From Spirochaeta sp. UBA5339 (GTDB lineage: Bacteria; Spirochaetota; Spirochaetia; DSM-2461), in contig DHQL01000022.1 of assembly GCA_002408085.1 (NCBI GenBank), forward strand, positions 1-40,681: a DNA stretch of 40,681 bases, written 5' to 3'. The notes under the pieces were generated by a model that saw nothing but the letters and a program-made list of their open reading frames with translations, was not told the DNA's origin and did no database searches. Shown piece by piece: positions 17,977 to 25,540 of this stretch. The position numbers were made by a program, and so were the translations under genes. How positions within the stretch are numbered: the first letter of the stretch is position 1; each line of letters begins with the position of its first letter.

Positions 17977-19039
17977 AGATACTCTGCTTATTGCAGAAGA
18001 TACACCGTCAAATATCCAGGTTCTCCATGAGATCCTTCATGATGAATATGAGCTGAAGGTCGCCAATAACGGACAGACGGTTCTGGATATTATTAAAAAC
18101 ACAGGCCTTCCCGATCTGATTCTTATGGACATTATGATGCCCGTTATGGACGGGATCGAATGTGCCGGAATCCTGAAAGAATCCCCTGAGACCGCTGACA
18201 TCCCCATCCTCTTTCTAACCGCCCTTTCCGAGGAGGATCAGCTGGTTCGGGCCTTCAATGCGGGAGGGGCGGATTATATCACTAAACCCTTCCGCATACA
18301 TGAACTGAAAATGAGGATCAGAACCCATCTTGAGATCAGCAAGGCAAGGAAGGCTGTTCAAACGGCTCATGAAAGACAGAGTGAGCTTCTTCATATTCTC
18401 TGCCATGACCTGGCCAATCCCTTTGCCAGTATTATCAGTGCCCTTTCGGTGATCAGAGAGGATGCCGGTGTTCTGGATGAACTCCTTCCCGCTGTGGAGG
18501 ATAGTGCAGAACGGGGTATGGATATCATCAGCATGGTGAAAAAGCACCGCTCCCTGAAGCTTAAGGGGATAATTCTGGAAGAGATCGATCTGAAATCAGC
18601 CTGGGATGAGGCCTGCAGGGGTATCATCCATATGGCCGAGGCAAAGAATATCTCCTTAGTTCCTCTGGAGGGATCGGAAAAATATCAGATTCTGGCTGAG
18701 GAGGTCAGTCTGGTAAATACGGTTCTGGTGAATATCCTCAGTAATGCCCTTAAGTTTTCATCGGGAGGATCTTCGGTCAGGGGTGAGACTGAGTCTTCCG
18801 GAGACCGGGTCATCCTGAGTATTATTGATGAAGGGATTGGTATTCCTGAAGAAATTCTATCCAGGCTTTTTGATGCCCATGCCCGTGATACCCATCGCAG
18901 GGGAACCGATGGGGAGACGGGAACCGGATTCGGAATGCCCCTTGTTAAGAGTATGATGGAGTACTACGGGGGGGATATTCAGGTGACGTCCACTCCCGGA
19001 GAGGGTACCAGGGTCAGCCTGCGGTTCAGGCGGGCCTGA
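17969..19039 (+). CDS. Response regulator-histidine kinase (REC-HisKA-HATPase)
   Basis: 356 residues from the ATG at 17969, chosen over an in-frame TTG at 17954 because GAAGAGG lies 6 bases before the ATG. An N-terminal receiver domain (D54 in LILMDIMMPVMDG, K in YITKPF) is followed by a dimerisation helix with H146 (ILCHDLANPF) and an ATPase domain (NILSNALKF, DEGIGIPEE, GTGFGMPL). It has no DNA-binding output, so it is probably an intermediate that receives phosphate from, or is gated by, the upstream giant sensor kinase. The 8-base overlap implies coupled translation. The final effector is not in the window. Confidence 0.9.
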   Translation: MSKDTLLIAEDTPSNIQVLHEILHDEYELKVANNGQTVLDIIKNTGLPDLILMDIMMPVMDGIECAGILKESPETADIPILFLTALSEEDQLVRAFNAGGADYITKPFRIHELKMRIRTHLEISKARKAVQTAHERQSELLHILCHDLANPFASIISALSVIREDAGVLDELLPAVEDSAERGMDIISMVKKHRSLKLKGIILEEIDLKSAWDEACRGIIHMAEAKNISLVPLEGSEKYQILAEEVSLVNTVLVNILSNALKFSSGGSSVRGETESSGDRVILSIIDEGIGIPEEILSRLFDAHARDTHRRGTDGETGTGFGMPLVKSMMEYYGGDIQVTSTPGEGTRVSLRFRRA

Positions 19040-19100
19040 TGCTTACCGGGCATTCCTCCAGCCGTTTTGCCTGAGCTGTTCTGCCAGGATACTGCCGGAG

Positions 19101-19994
19101 CTAGAGCCACTCCTCAAGACGGGTAAAGCCGATATTGATCCAGTGGAGATCGTTCACCTTCAGGGCCTTCTGTTTTATTCTGTTCCGCATCCGGTCCATA
19201 TCCTCTACTGATATGGATCTTTCGGGAGTGATAAAGTTTACTTCGATGGAAGTTTCCCGGCCCTTTTTTACCATACGCAGCTTGTACCGGGCCTCCAGTT
19301 CATCGGCAATGCGGCGGACCTCTGCCTCTACCGGCTCTTTGATCTCATCGTCAGCCTCCATAAACATAAACTCATTGTAGGCGCTGAACATGGTTCTAAG
19401 AGGAAATACAAGAAAGATCAGGGACATCAGGGTGACCAGAAAGGGGTCCATATAGGGGACTATCCACTCAAGTTTCGTTCCAACCGACAGATAGCTTAAA
19501 ATAAAACCCGCCAGAACTCCCAGACTGAGGAGGGTATCTCCAAGCCACTGCTGATACTCGGCCTCCAGTAGACCCGTGGGATTTTTCTTTTTGATCCAGA
19601 ACAAGAACACTACCGTGACCAGACAGCCCAATGTACTTATCAGGGAGTAGAGGGCCGCCGGGCCGGGTGCGACGATCTTGCCGCCGCTTAAGAGATCCCG
19701 CAGGGCGTCACTGAAGGAGATCACACACATTCCGATCAGCACCAGAGATTTGAAGAGGACCAGATAGGGCTCGAAGTGAGCCTTGCCGAAGGGATAGCGG
19801 CTGTCTTCTTTTTTGGCCGTCACCTGATTCAGGACAACAAGGGACATCAGGCTCAGGGCCACACTCAACAGGGAGTAGACCCCGTCGAAGAGGAGCATTC
19901 CCGAGCGGATGACAAGTCCCCAGGCAAGACCCAGCAGGGCGAAGGCGGCAGCTGCCCAGGTTGATATTTTCAGTGCGGATTTTTCGGATATCAT
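19101..19994 (-). CDS. Cation diffusion facilitator (CDF) transporter with altered metal site
   Basis: 297 residues from the ATG at 19994, which has GAGGAG 5 bases upstream; an upstream in-frame extension to 20141 looks non-coding and would overlap the GH130 gene end. Six hydrophobic segments and a C-terminal cytoplasmic ferredoxin-like domain fit the CDF family, which exports divalent metals by proton antiport. Aligned by eye to YiiP, site A reads D37, S41, Q149, D153 instead of D, D, H, D, and FGHGKAE reads YPFGKAH. Substrate or mechanism may therefore differ from Zn/Fe exporters. It runs the same way as the mannan operon but sits behind a strong hairpin. Confidence 0.82.
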   Translation of the reverse strand: MISEKSALKISTWAAAAFALLGLAWGLVIRSGMLLFDGVYSLLSVALSLMSLVVLNQVTAKKEDSRYPFGKAHFEPYLVLFKSLVLIGMCVISFSDALRDLLSGGKIVAPGPAALYSLISTLGCLVTVVFLFWIKKKNPTGLLEAEYQQWLGDTLLSLGVLAGFILSYLSVGTKLEWIVPYMDPFLVTLMSLIFLVFPLRTMFSAYNEFMFMEADDEIKEPVEAEVRRIADELEARYKLRMVKKGRETSIEVNFITPERSISVEDMDRMRNRIKQKALKVNDLHWINIGFTRLEEWL

Positions 19995-20048
19995 AGAGTC
20001 TCCTCGGATATCCTGATTCTCCGCTTTATCAGAAAGTTTTGCAATGGT

Positions 20049-20087
20049 GCCGGCTTGCAGGGGGATGCCGCCCGCCTGCATGCCGGC
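20049..20087 (-). terminator. Strong hairpin between the GH130 gene and the CDF gene
   Basis: A 13-base stem with one mismatch (GCCGGC-T-TGCAGG with CCTGCA-T-GCCGGC) around a 13-base loop. There is no immediate U tract on either strand, so it may be an mRNA-stabilising or attenuating structure rather than a classical terminator. Confidence 0.5.
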
Positions 20088-20115
20088 TGCAGGCTGACGG
20101 CAGAAAGCAGAGGCT

Positions 20116-21285
20116 TTAGAGGAACTCCCGGTTTCCCTCAATCAGCGCCCGCCTCTGCTCAACGCAGGCCCGGGAGCGGTGGGGATCTTCGGGTGTATTC
20201 TTTACATAGTCCAGAAGCCGCTCCACTGTGGTTGTGGCCACATGGCAGCGTGTATCGGAAGAGGCATAATAGATGTAAACCTCTCCGTCCTTCTCAACCC
20301 AGCCGTTGGCAAAGACTACATTGGAAACATCTCCGACTCTCTCTTCCCCTTCGGGAGCGATAAAGTATCCCGACGGGCGGTGGGTGATCTTCCAGGGCTC
20401 GTCAATATCACTTAAAAACATATAGAGTACATAGCGCAGACCGGCGGCGGTGTTCCGCACACCGTGGGCCAGATGGAGCCAGCCCTCGGAGGTCTTGATG
20501 GGGGAAGGGCCCTGACCGTTTTTTACCTCATTGATGGTGTGGTAGACCTTGGGGTCCATAATCACGGAGCTCTCTACCTCGGCGTTTACCATGGAGTCGC
20601 TCAGACCCCAGCCGATTCCTCCCTGGCTTCCCGCCTCGATAAAGCTGTCCTGGGGCCGGGTGTAGAGGGCGTACTTCCCGTCCATAAACTCAGGGTGGAG
20701 CACAACGTTCCGCTGCTGCATACTGCTGGTCTTAAGGTCAGCCAGGCGTTCCCAGTTCTCAAGGTCCTTTGTCCGTATAATGCCGCACTGGGCGGTGGCG
20801 GAGCTTTCGTCTCCTGCGGGGGCGTCGGGGTCCTTGCGCTCGGTGCAGAAAAGGCCGTAGATAAAGCCGTCTTCATGGGCGGTGAGCCTTACATCGTAGA
20901 CATTTACATCGGGGTCCTCTGTCTCGTCGATCAGAACGGGGAGGCCCGTAAAGCGGAAGTTGTCGATGCCGTTCTCGCTCTCGCAGAGACCGAAGAAGGA
21001 CTTTCTGTCGTGTCCCTCGATGCGGACCATCAGGTAGAACTTCCCTTCAAAATAGATGGCCCCCGTATTCAGGGCCGCATTGATGCCCAGACGTTCCATA
21101 AAGAAGGGGTTCCGTTCGGGGCTGAAGTCATAGCGCCAGTGGGGCGGAATATGAGCGGCTGTAACTACGGGGTTCTCATAGCGCTCATAGACACCGCCGG
21201 TGCTGAATAGAGGCTGGTTGGGTTTTGTCACCAGTGCCTCATACTCCTCCATGATTCTCTCTTTTCTCTCTGTAAACAGACTCAT
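20116..21285 (-). CDS. GH130 4-O-beta-D-mannosyl-D-glucose phosphorylase
   Basis: 389 residues, matching in length and pattern the GH130 mannosylglucose phosphorylase of Bacteroides fragilis as I recall it. The general-acid aspartate is D131 (NVYDVRLTAHEDG); other landmarks are NPFFMERLGINA, QQRNVVLHPEF and HLAHGVRN. It phosphorolyses Man-beta-1,4-Glc to alpha-mannose 1-phosphate and glucose in the cytoplasm. Its ATG overlaps the epimerase stop (TGATG), so the two steps are made together: the epimerase turns mannobiose into mannosylglucose and this enzyme cleaves it. No exporter signal is present. Assignment is strong. Confidence 0.92.
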   Translation of the reverse strand: MSLFTERKERIMEEYEALVTKPNQPLFSTGGVYERYENPVVTAAHIPPHWRYDFSPERNPFFMERLGINAALNTGAIYFEGKFYLMVRIEGHDRKSFFGLCESENGIDNFRFTGLPVLIDETEDPDVNVYDVRLTAHEDGFIYGLFCTERKDPDAPAGDESSATAQCGIIRTKDLENWERLADLKTSSMQQRNVVLHPEFMDGKYALYTRPQDSFIEAGSQGGIGWGLSDSMVNAEVESSVIMDPKVYHTINEVKNGQGPSPIKTSEGWLHLAHGVRNTAAGLRYVLYMFLSDIDEPWKITHRPSGYFIAPEGEERVGDVSNVVFANGWVEKDGEVYIYYASSDTRCHVATTTVERLLDYVKNTPEDPHRSRACVEQRRALIEGNREFL

Positions 21286-22517
21286 CAGTTGTTCTCCTTC
21301 AGGTTTCCGGTTATTTTATCCAGTCTTTCCATGGCCTCTATACAGGCCCGTGTATTGTGATAGGGACAGGTCCACTCATCGGCCTTGTAGACAGATGAGG
21401 ATGCGGTGACGCCGTCACCGGAGGCAAAGAGTCTCCAGCCGCCGTCGGGGTAGATCAGGTGGTCCAGGCTGAACTGCCAGATATTTGCAGCCGCCCTGAG
21501 ATAGTCCTCTTTTCCGGAGTGCTCATAGGCATTCAGAAAGCCCACCATCGCCTCGTTCTGAACCCACCAGATCTTGTCCCGGTCCACTCTGCCGTCGGGA
21601 AATTTCTCATTGTTCATTCCGCCCCTGCCAAGCTCACCGTCCATTGAGCTCTCAAGGGCCCGGGCGGATATCCTTAAGATCTCCTTCTGAAAAACTTCGG
21701 TGAGCTCTGAGTTATTCAGGGCATCCAGGGCCTCCTGAAAGAGCCATGCCGCCTCGATGTCGTGGCCATAGCTCACAACACCGCTGCGGCTCTCCCACTC
21801 TTCAGTAAAGAAGAGGGTGCAGCTGACCTTTTCCGGGTTGTAGATCTTCTCCATCATCATCCGGGTCACATGGTCCAGAGCTTCGGCGGTCCGGGGGCTC
21901 TCTTCCATCCGGTGGAGGCTGGTGTAGGCCTCCATGATATGAAGGTGGGTGTTGTTGGACTTCCTGTCGTTCTGGTCCACCTCGCTGAGACGGACGTCTT
22001 CCATCTCTCCCCACTCCCGGGTAAAGGCCTCAAGGTAGCCGCCGAACTCCCTGTCCCGGACATGGTTTTCAAGGCAGTCGAAGAGGGCCAGAGCCTGTTC
22101 CCTGGCTTCGGGCTTTCCGGAGACCTTGTAGTACTCGCAGAAGGCGTAGATGCCGAAGGCCTGGCCGTAGACCTGTTTGCGGCTGTTCAGAACAGCTCCG
22201 GAGCTGTCGAGCATCCAGAAAAGGCCCCCGTTCTCACGGTCCACAAAGTACTCGGTCAGGTAGGAGAAGGCACTGTCAGCCAGCTCCAGAAGGGCCGGGT
22301 CCTTGTAGAAGCCGTAGGCCCTTGAGAAGCTCCACAGAAGCCTGGCATTCAGAACTGCACCTTTTGGGGCATCGGTTTCGGGAATGTTTCCCTCCTTTAC
22401 CCTGCCGTAAAATCCTCCTGCCGGATCGACGGCAGCGGTGCTCCAGAAGGGGAGAATCCCCTCACGAAGCTCCCGGTCAATACTCGCTCTCATCTCTTTC
22501 AGTTCATTTGGGTTCAT
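21285..22517 (-). CDS. Cellobiose 2-epimerase (mannobiose epimerase)
   Basis: 410 residues of the N-acylglucosamine 2-epimerase superfamily in the cellobiose 2-epimerase branch. An (alpha/alpha)6 barrel with the three expected catalytic-region histidines is visible: NNTHLHIMEAY (H193), SYGHDIEAAWL (H252) and CPYHNTRACIEAM (H387). It should epimerise the reducing-end sugar of beta-1,4 disaccharides, here Man-Man to Man-Glc, feeding the GH130 phosphorylase downstream. The start overlaps the lacI stop by four bases (ATGA). The context of LacI, epimerase and GH130 phosphorylase is the known bacterial intracellular mannan route. Confidence 0.92.
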   Translation of the reverse strand: MNPNELKEMRASIDRELREGILPFWSTAAVDPAGGFYGRVKEGNIPETDAPKGAVLNARLLWSFSRAYGFYKDPALLELADSAFSYLTEYFVDRENGGLFWMLDSSGAVLNSRKQVYGQAFGIYAFCEYYKVSGKPEAREQALALFDCLENHVRDREFGGYLEAFTREWGEMEDVRLSEVDQNDRKSNNTHLHIMEAYTSLHRMEESPRTAEALDHVTRMMMEKIYNPEKVSCTLFFTEEWESRSGVVSYGHDIEAAWLFQEALDALNNSELTEVFQKEILRISARALESSMDGELGRGGMNNEKFPDGRVDRDKIWWVQNEAMVGFLNAYEHSGKEDYLRAAANIWQFSLDHLIYPDGGWRLFASGDGVTASSSVYKADEWTCPYHNTRACIEAMERLDKITGNLKENN

Positions 22518-23521
22518 ATCTGATTATCCTTGTTTGGAAGTACAGGGCAGCTGCCCCGTTCTATAATGGTCGTTTTAAAGATCCTGCGGATCTGTTTCAG
22601 TTCGGGGTTCTCTATAAGGTAGAGAATGCCTTTGGCGGCGGCCCTTCCCAGCTCCTGTACGGGCTGTCTGACGGCGGTCAGTCCGGGGCCGATAAAATCC
22701 AGAGACCTGTCATCATCAAAGACGCAGATCCCCTCTGGTTGCTCTGCTTCGGGAAGCTCTCTCAGTTTCTCGAGGATGGTGTAGAGGAAGTCTCCTCCGG
22801 CTCCGGCAAAGATTGCATCCGGGCGGGGACCGCTGCTGTAGATACGGTCCAGGGCTCTGGTAACGCTGGGGCTGTCGTATTCATCGGCCTCAACATGGAG
22901 TACCGGCAGATTTCTGTTCTCCATGGCTTCTTTGTATGCATCCAGCCTCATCCGGTTGTAGTAGTAGCTGCCGGGACCTGTCAGAAGGGCGATCTTCCTG
23001 TAGCCCCGGTTCAGCAGATACTCGGTCATACTCCTGGCGGCAAAGGCATTGTCTATATCCACAAAGTGGTGATCGGCTTCGGGATGTTTACCCAGAAGGA
23101 TAAAGGGTATATCCGATTCCTCAAGCAGATCAATTTGCTTTCTGTCCAGTAGTTCAGATCCTATAATAAGACCGTCTGTTTTGTTGCTGCTGATCAGGGA
23201 GTCATACATCTCATCCAGAGCGCCCTCCCTGCGGGGAGTGAAGAGCATCAGATTATAACCGTTTTCCGCGGCTTCTTCTGTAATGGAGGAGACCAGTACG
23301 GGCCAGTAGGCATTGTCCAGGCTCTGACCTGCTTCATGAGGTATTATCAGTCCGATATTGCTTGTTTTTCTGTTGGAGAGGGCCTTTGCGGAGGAGTCGG
23401 GACGGTAGCCCATCTCTTCTACAATGTTCAGAATACGCTGACGGGTTTCATCTCCTATTCCCGGTTTGTTATTCAGGGCCTTGGAGACAGTTCCTTTAGA
23501 GACATCGGCCATCCTGGCCAC
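22514..23521 (-). CDS. LacI family regulator of the mannan operon; true start probably upstream (23554)
   Basis: 335 residues from the first ordinary start codon (GTG at 23521), but that start would cut off the beginning of the LacI helix-turn-helix. The frame stays open upstream and encodes KQKRITIIEVARMADVSKG, a perfect LacI N-terminus, yet contains no ATG, GTG or TTG before the in-frame stop. An ATC at 23552-23554 sits 8 bases after AAGGA, so an AUC start is the best reading and gives about 346 residues. The rest is a periplasmic-binding-type sugar sensor domain. It probably represses its own operon through the GAAACCGGTTTC operator and is induced by a mannan-derived sugar. Confidence 0.9.
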   Translation of the reverse strand: MARMADVSKGTVSKALNNKPGIGDETRQRILNIVEEMGYRPDSSAKALSNRKTSNIGLIIPHEAGQSLDNAYWPVLVSSITEEAAENGYNLMLFTPRREGALDEMYDSLISSNKTDGLIIGSELLDRKQIDLLEESDIPFILLGKHPEADHHFVDIDNAFAARSMTEYLLNRGYRKIALLTGPGSYYYNRMRLDAYKEAMENRNLPVLHVEADEYDSPSVTRALDRIYSSGPRPDAIFAGAGGDFLYTILEKLRELPEAEQPEGICVFDDDRSLDFIGPGLTAVRQPVQELGRAAAKGILYLIENPELKQIRRIFKTTIIERGSCPVLPNKDNQI

Positions 23522-23582
23522 TTCGATTATGGTTATTCTCTTCTGTTTGTCGATTGGGGGTATCCTTATCGTTTATGGGTGC

Positions 23583-23611
23583 ATTCTATATTAGGAAACC
23601 GGTTTCGTAAA
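23583..23611 (-). promoter_or_regulatory. Promoter of the lacI-epimerase-GH130 operon
   Basis: Minus-strand -35 TTTACG (23606-23611) and -10 TAGAAT (23583-23588) with a 17-bp spacer. The predicted transcript starts near 23576, leaving a short leader with AAGGA and then the ATC codon at 23554. Confidence 0.55.
23595..23606. promoter_or_regulatory. LacI-type operator GAAACCGGTTTC
   Basis: A perfect 12-bp palindrome with the central CG typical of LacI-family sites, placed between the -35 and -10 of the mannan operon promoter. It is a direct steric block site, so autoregulation by the LacI protein is expected. Confidence 0.75.
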
Positions 23612-23652
23612 CAGAAAAAAGAGGATTTTGAGAAATGGACCGGGGGAACCGG

Positions 23653-24285
23653 TCACTTGTTGATATGGTGCATGATATGGGTTGAAAGGATGGATTCGAT
23701 CAGCTTCTCTTCCTTGTTCTCCATGGCTGCAATCAGAATACTGTGCTGTTTGATATAATCTGTCAGACTTGGAGACTCAAGTTTCTGGTTCAGACGTAGC
23801 AGCTGGATACGGGCATCAAGCTTTTCAAAAATTTCAAAGAGACAGAAATTCTGGCAGTGTTCGGCTATTTTCAGGTGAAACTGACTGTCAATTTCAAAGG
23901 AACCGGCCTTGTCTCCCTCCATATTCAGGGCCAGGCACCTCTCCGAGATCTCTCTCAGCTCCTGAAAGTGCTCGGGCTGAGCGTTTCTGCTGAAGAGTTT
24001 GGCAGAGAGTATTTCAAGATCCAGACGGACTTCGGCAATCTGCCGGGCCTCATCCTCGGATATTATCACAACTTCGGCGTAACTGCGGGGCTTAAGATAG
24101 ATCAGCCCATAGTCACTCAGTTTCTTCAGGGCTTCCCGCAGGGGTGTCCGGCTGACACCGAACAGCTTGCTCAGAGAGGCTTCGGGTACTCTCTCCCCCC
24201 CCTTCAGTTCACCGGAGAGAATCATACGCTTGATGTGGTCATGGACCTGATCGGACAGGTTTTTACGGGTGATCAATTCTTCCAT
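23653..24285 (-). CDS. GntR family (FadR/FCD subfamily) regulator
   Basis: 210 residues: an N-terminal winged helix (about 10-75, with GERVPEASLSKLFGVSRTPLREALKKL) and an all-helical FCD effector domain. The metal-site pattern DSQFHLKIAEHC is visible. FCD regulators normally sense carboxylates or sugar acids. It lies directly downstream of the tripartite carboxylate transporter genes on the same strand and most likely represses the divergent transporter and catabolic operons through the two AATGGTATACAAT sites near 27.57 and 27.78 kb. Its stop lies in a small GACCGG/CCGGTC hairpin. Confidence 0.9.
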   Translation of the reverse strand: MEELITRKNLSDQVHDHIKRMILSGELKGGERVPEASLSKLFGVSRTPLREALKKLSDYGLIYLKPRSYAEVVIISEDEARQIAEVRLDLEILSAKLFSRNAQPEHFQELREISERCLALNMEGDKAGSFEIDSQFHLKIAEHCQNFCLFEIFEKLDARIQLLRLNQKLESPSLTDYIKQHSILIAAMENKEEKLIESILSTHIMHHINK

Positions 24286-24363
24286 ACGCTATTCTATACA
24301 GAAAACAGTTCAAAATAAATTAAAAATTATGAATTGTTTCTTTTTCTCCTTACTACTGGGATC

Positions 24364-24394
24364 AGGGAGGGACTCTATACCGAGCGCCCTCCCT
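24364..24394. terminator. Terminator-like hairpin after tctC
   Basis: Perfect 8-bp stem AGGGAGGG/CCCTCCCT with a 15-base loop between tctC and the GntR gene. There is a TTTTC tail on the plus side only, so on the transcribed minus strand it may limit rather than stop read-through. Confidence 0.4.
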
Positions 24395-24412
24395 TTTCAA
24401 TAAGCCATAGAC

Positions 24413-25357
24413 TTATTTGCTATACATATCCTCAAACTTCTGCATGTAAACTTTGGCATCATCTGCATCCAGATGATTGTCTACAAGAAGGAACTTGTTG
24501 ATGTACTCGTTTTTCCATGTGTCTGTGGCGGCTACTTTTGCAAGAGCATCTGACCAGTAGGCAACAGCTTCAGCGGGCATATCGGCTGGGCCGACAACAC
24601 CTCTGTAGATCTGGAACTCAATGTCGTAACCCAGTTCTGTAAAGGTGGGTGCGTCAAAGGGCTCTCCAAAGCGGCTGGCCGAGGCAGTTACCATGGGTAC
24701 AAGCTCACCGGTGGATACCAGGTCGAAGGAAGCGGCAGGTTTGGCAATGGCCATATCCACGTGTCCTCCGAGAAGCTGAGTCAGCGCCTCACCTGTTGAG
24801 TCTGATCTCAAGTACTCCATGTCACCGCCGATCTCTGCCTTCATTGCATCATAGATGGCTTCATCATCGGACTTGGAACCGCCGATAATCAGTCTCTCTC
24901 CGCTTTTAAGAGCGGCAATCACATCTTCCATGCTCTTGTAGGGAGAGTCCATGTTTACAAGAAGAATCTGTCCGTCCAGGGCCATTACAGCCAGGGGAGT
25001 CAGACCGTCCAGGTCTCCGCCTTCTCTCTGAACGAAGGGCTGCAGGTCGCCGGAGTTGAAGGTCAGAAGTGTATGGGCTTCATTCTTCATCATGGAAACG
25101 CCTCTTCTTCCAACGGCTCCACCGCCGTCTGTTTTATAGTTGATAATGATGTTCTTATCAACAATGCCTTCGTTTTTCATAATTTCGACAATGTTCTGTG
25201 TAAAGATGGAAGATCCGCCTCCGGCACTTGAGGTAACAACCCATTCAACTCCTTTTGTGGGGGTCCAGGGACCCTCTGCCTTTTCCTGCTGTCCTTCTGC
25301 AAATACAGCAGTTGATGCGAGGGCTGCCATCAATACCAGTGTTAACAGTTTTTTCAT
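24413..25357 (-). CDS. tctC: Tripartite tricarboxylate transporter substrate-binding protein TctC
   Basis: 314 residues from the ATG at 25357 (AAGGAG 8 bases upstream), which begins a clean Sec signal MKKLLTLVLMAALASTAVFA; upstream in-frame sequence is not coding in appearance. The mature protein has the TctC/Bug pattern (TSSAGGGSSIFTQNI, YKTDGGGAVG). It captures a carboxylated solute in the periplasm for the TctA/TctB membrane pair. It is last in the tctB-tctA-tctC order, separated from tctA by 183 bases with hairpins, which could let it be made in excess of the membrane subunits. The substrate is unknown but probably the compound degraded by the divergent operon. Confidence 0.9.
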   Translation of the reverse strand: MKKLLTLVLMAALASTAVFAEGQQEKAEGPWTPTKGVEWVVTSSAGGGSSIFTQNIVEIMKNEGIVDKNIIINYKTDGGGAVGRRGVSMMKNEAHTLLTFNSGDLQPFVQREGGDLDGLTPLAVMALDGQILLVNMDSPYKSMEDVIAALKSGERLIIGGSKSDDEAIYDAMKAEIGGDMEYLRSDSTGEALTQLLGGHVDMAIAKPAASFDLVSTGELVPMVTASASRFGEPFDAPTFTELGYDIEFQIYRGVVGPADMPAEAVAYWSDALAKVAATDTWKNEYINKFLLVDNHLDADDAKVYMQKFEDMYSK

Positions 25358-25384
25358 ACTAAAAGCTCCTTCATTGCTTTTGTC

Positions 25385-25403
25385 GTTCCGGTAAAGCCGG
25401 AAC
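25385..25403 (-). other. Hairpin in the tctA-tctC spacer
   Basis: GTTCCGG/CCGGAAC 7-bp stem with a 5-base loop. It lies in the 183-base gap and could stabilise the tctC transcript after processing. Confidence 0.4.
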
Positions 25404-25540
25404 CGATTGTTTTCTTGGCAGATCAGACTCTGCCGGGTCATCTTTCCGTTGGGGATTGTCCGGGCGGATCCATGACCGGATGATCCCACTGTCTTTTTTA
25501 AATCTGGTATATCCTTATTCCGGCTCCTGCATCCCTTCAT

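Noticed and set aside
20464..21210. 248-codon open frame on the plus strand inside the GH130 gene
   Set aside because: The GH130 protein is conserved along its whole length, so this is an antisense shadow.
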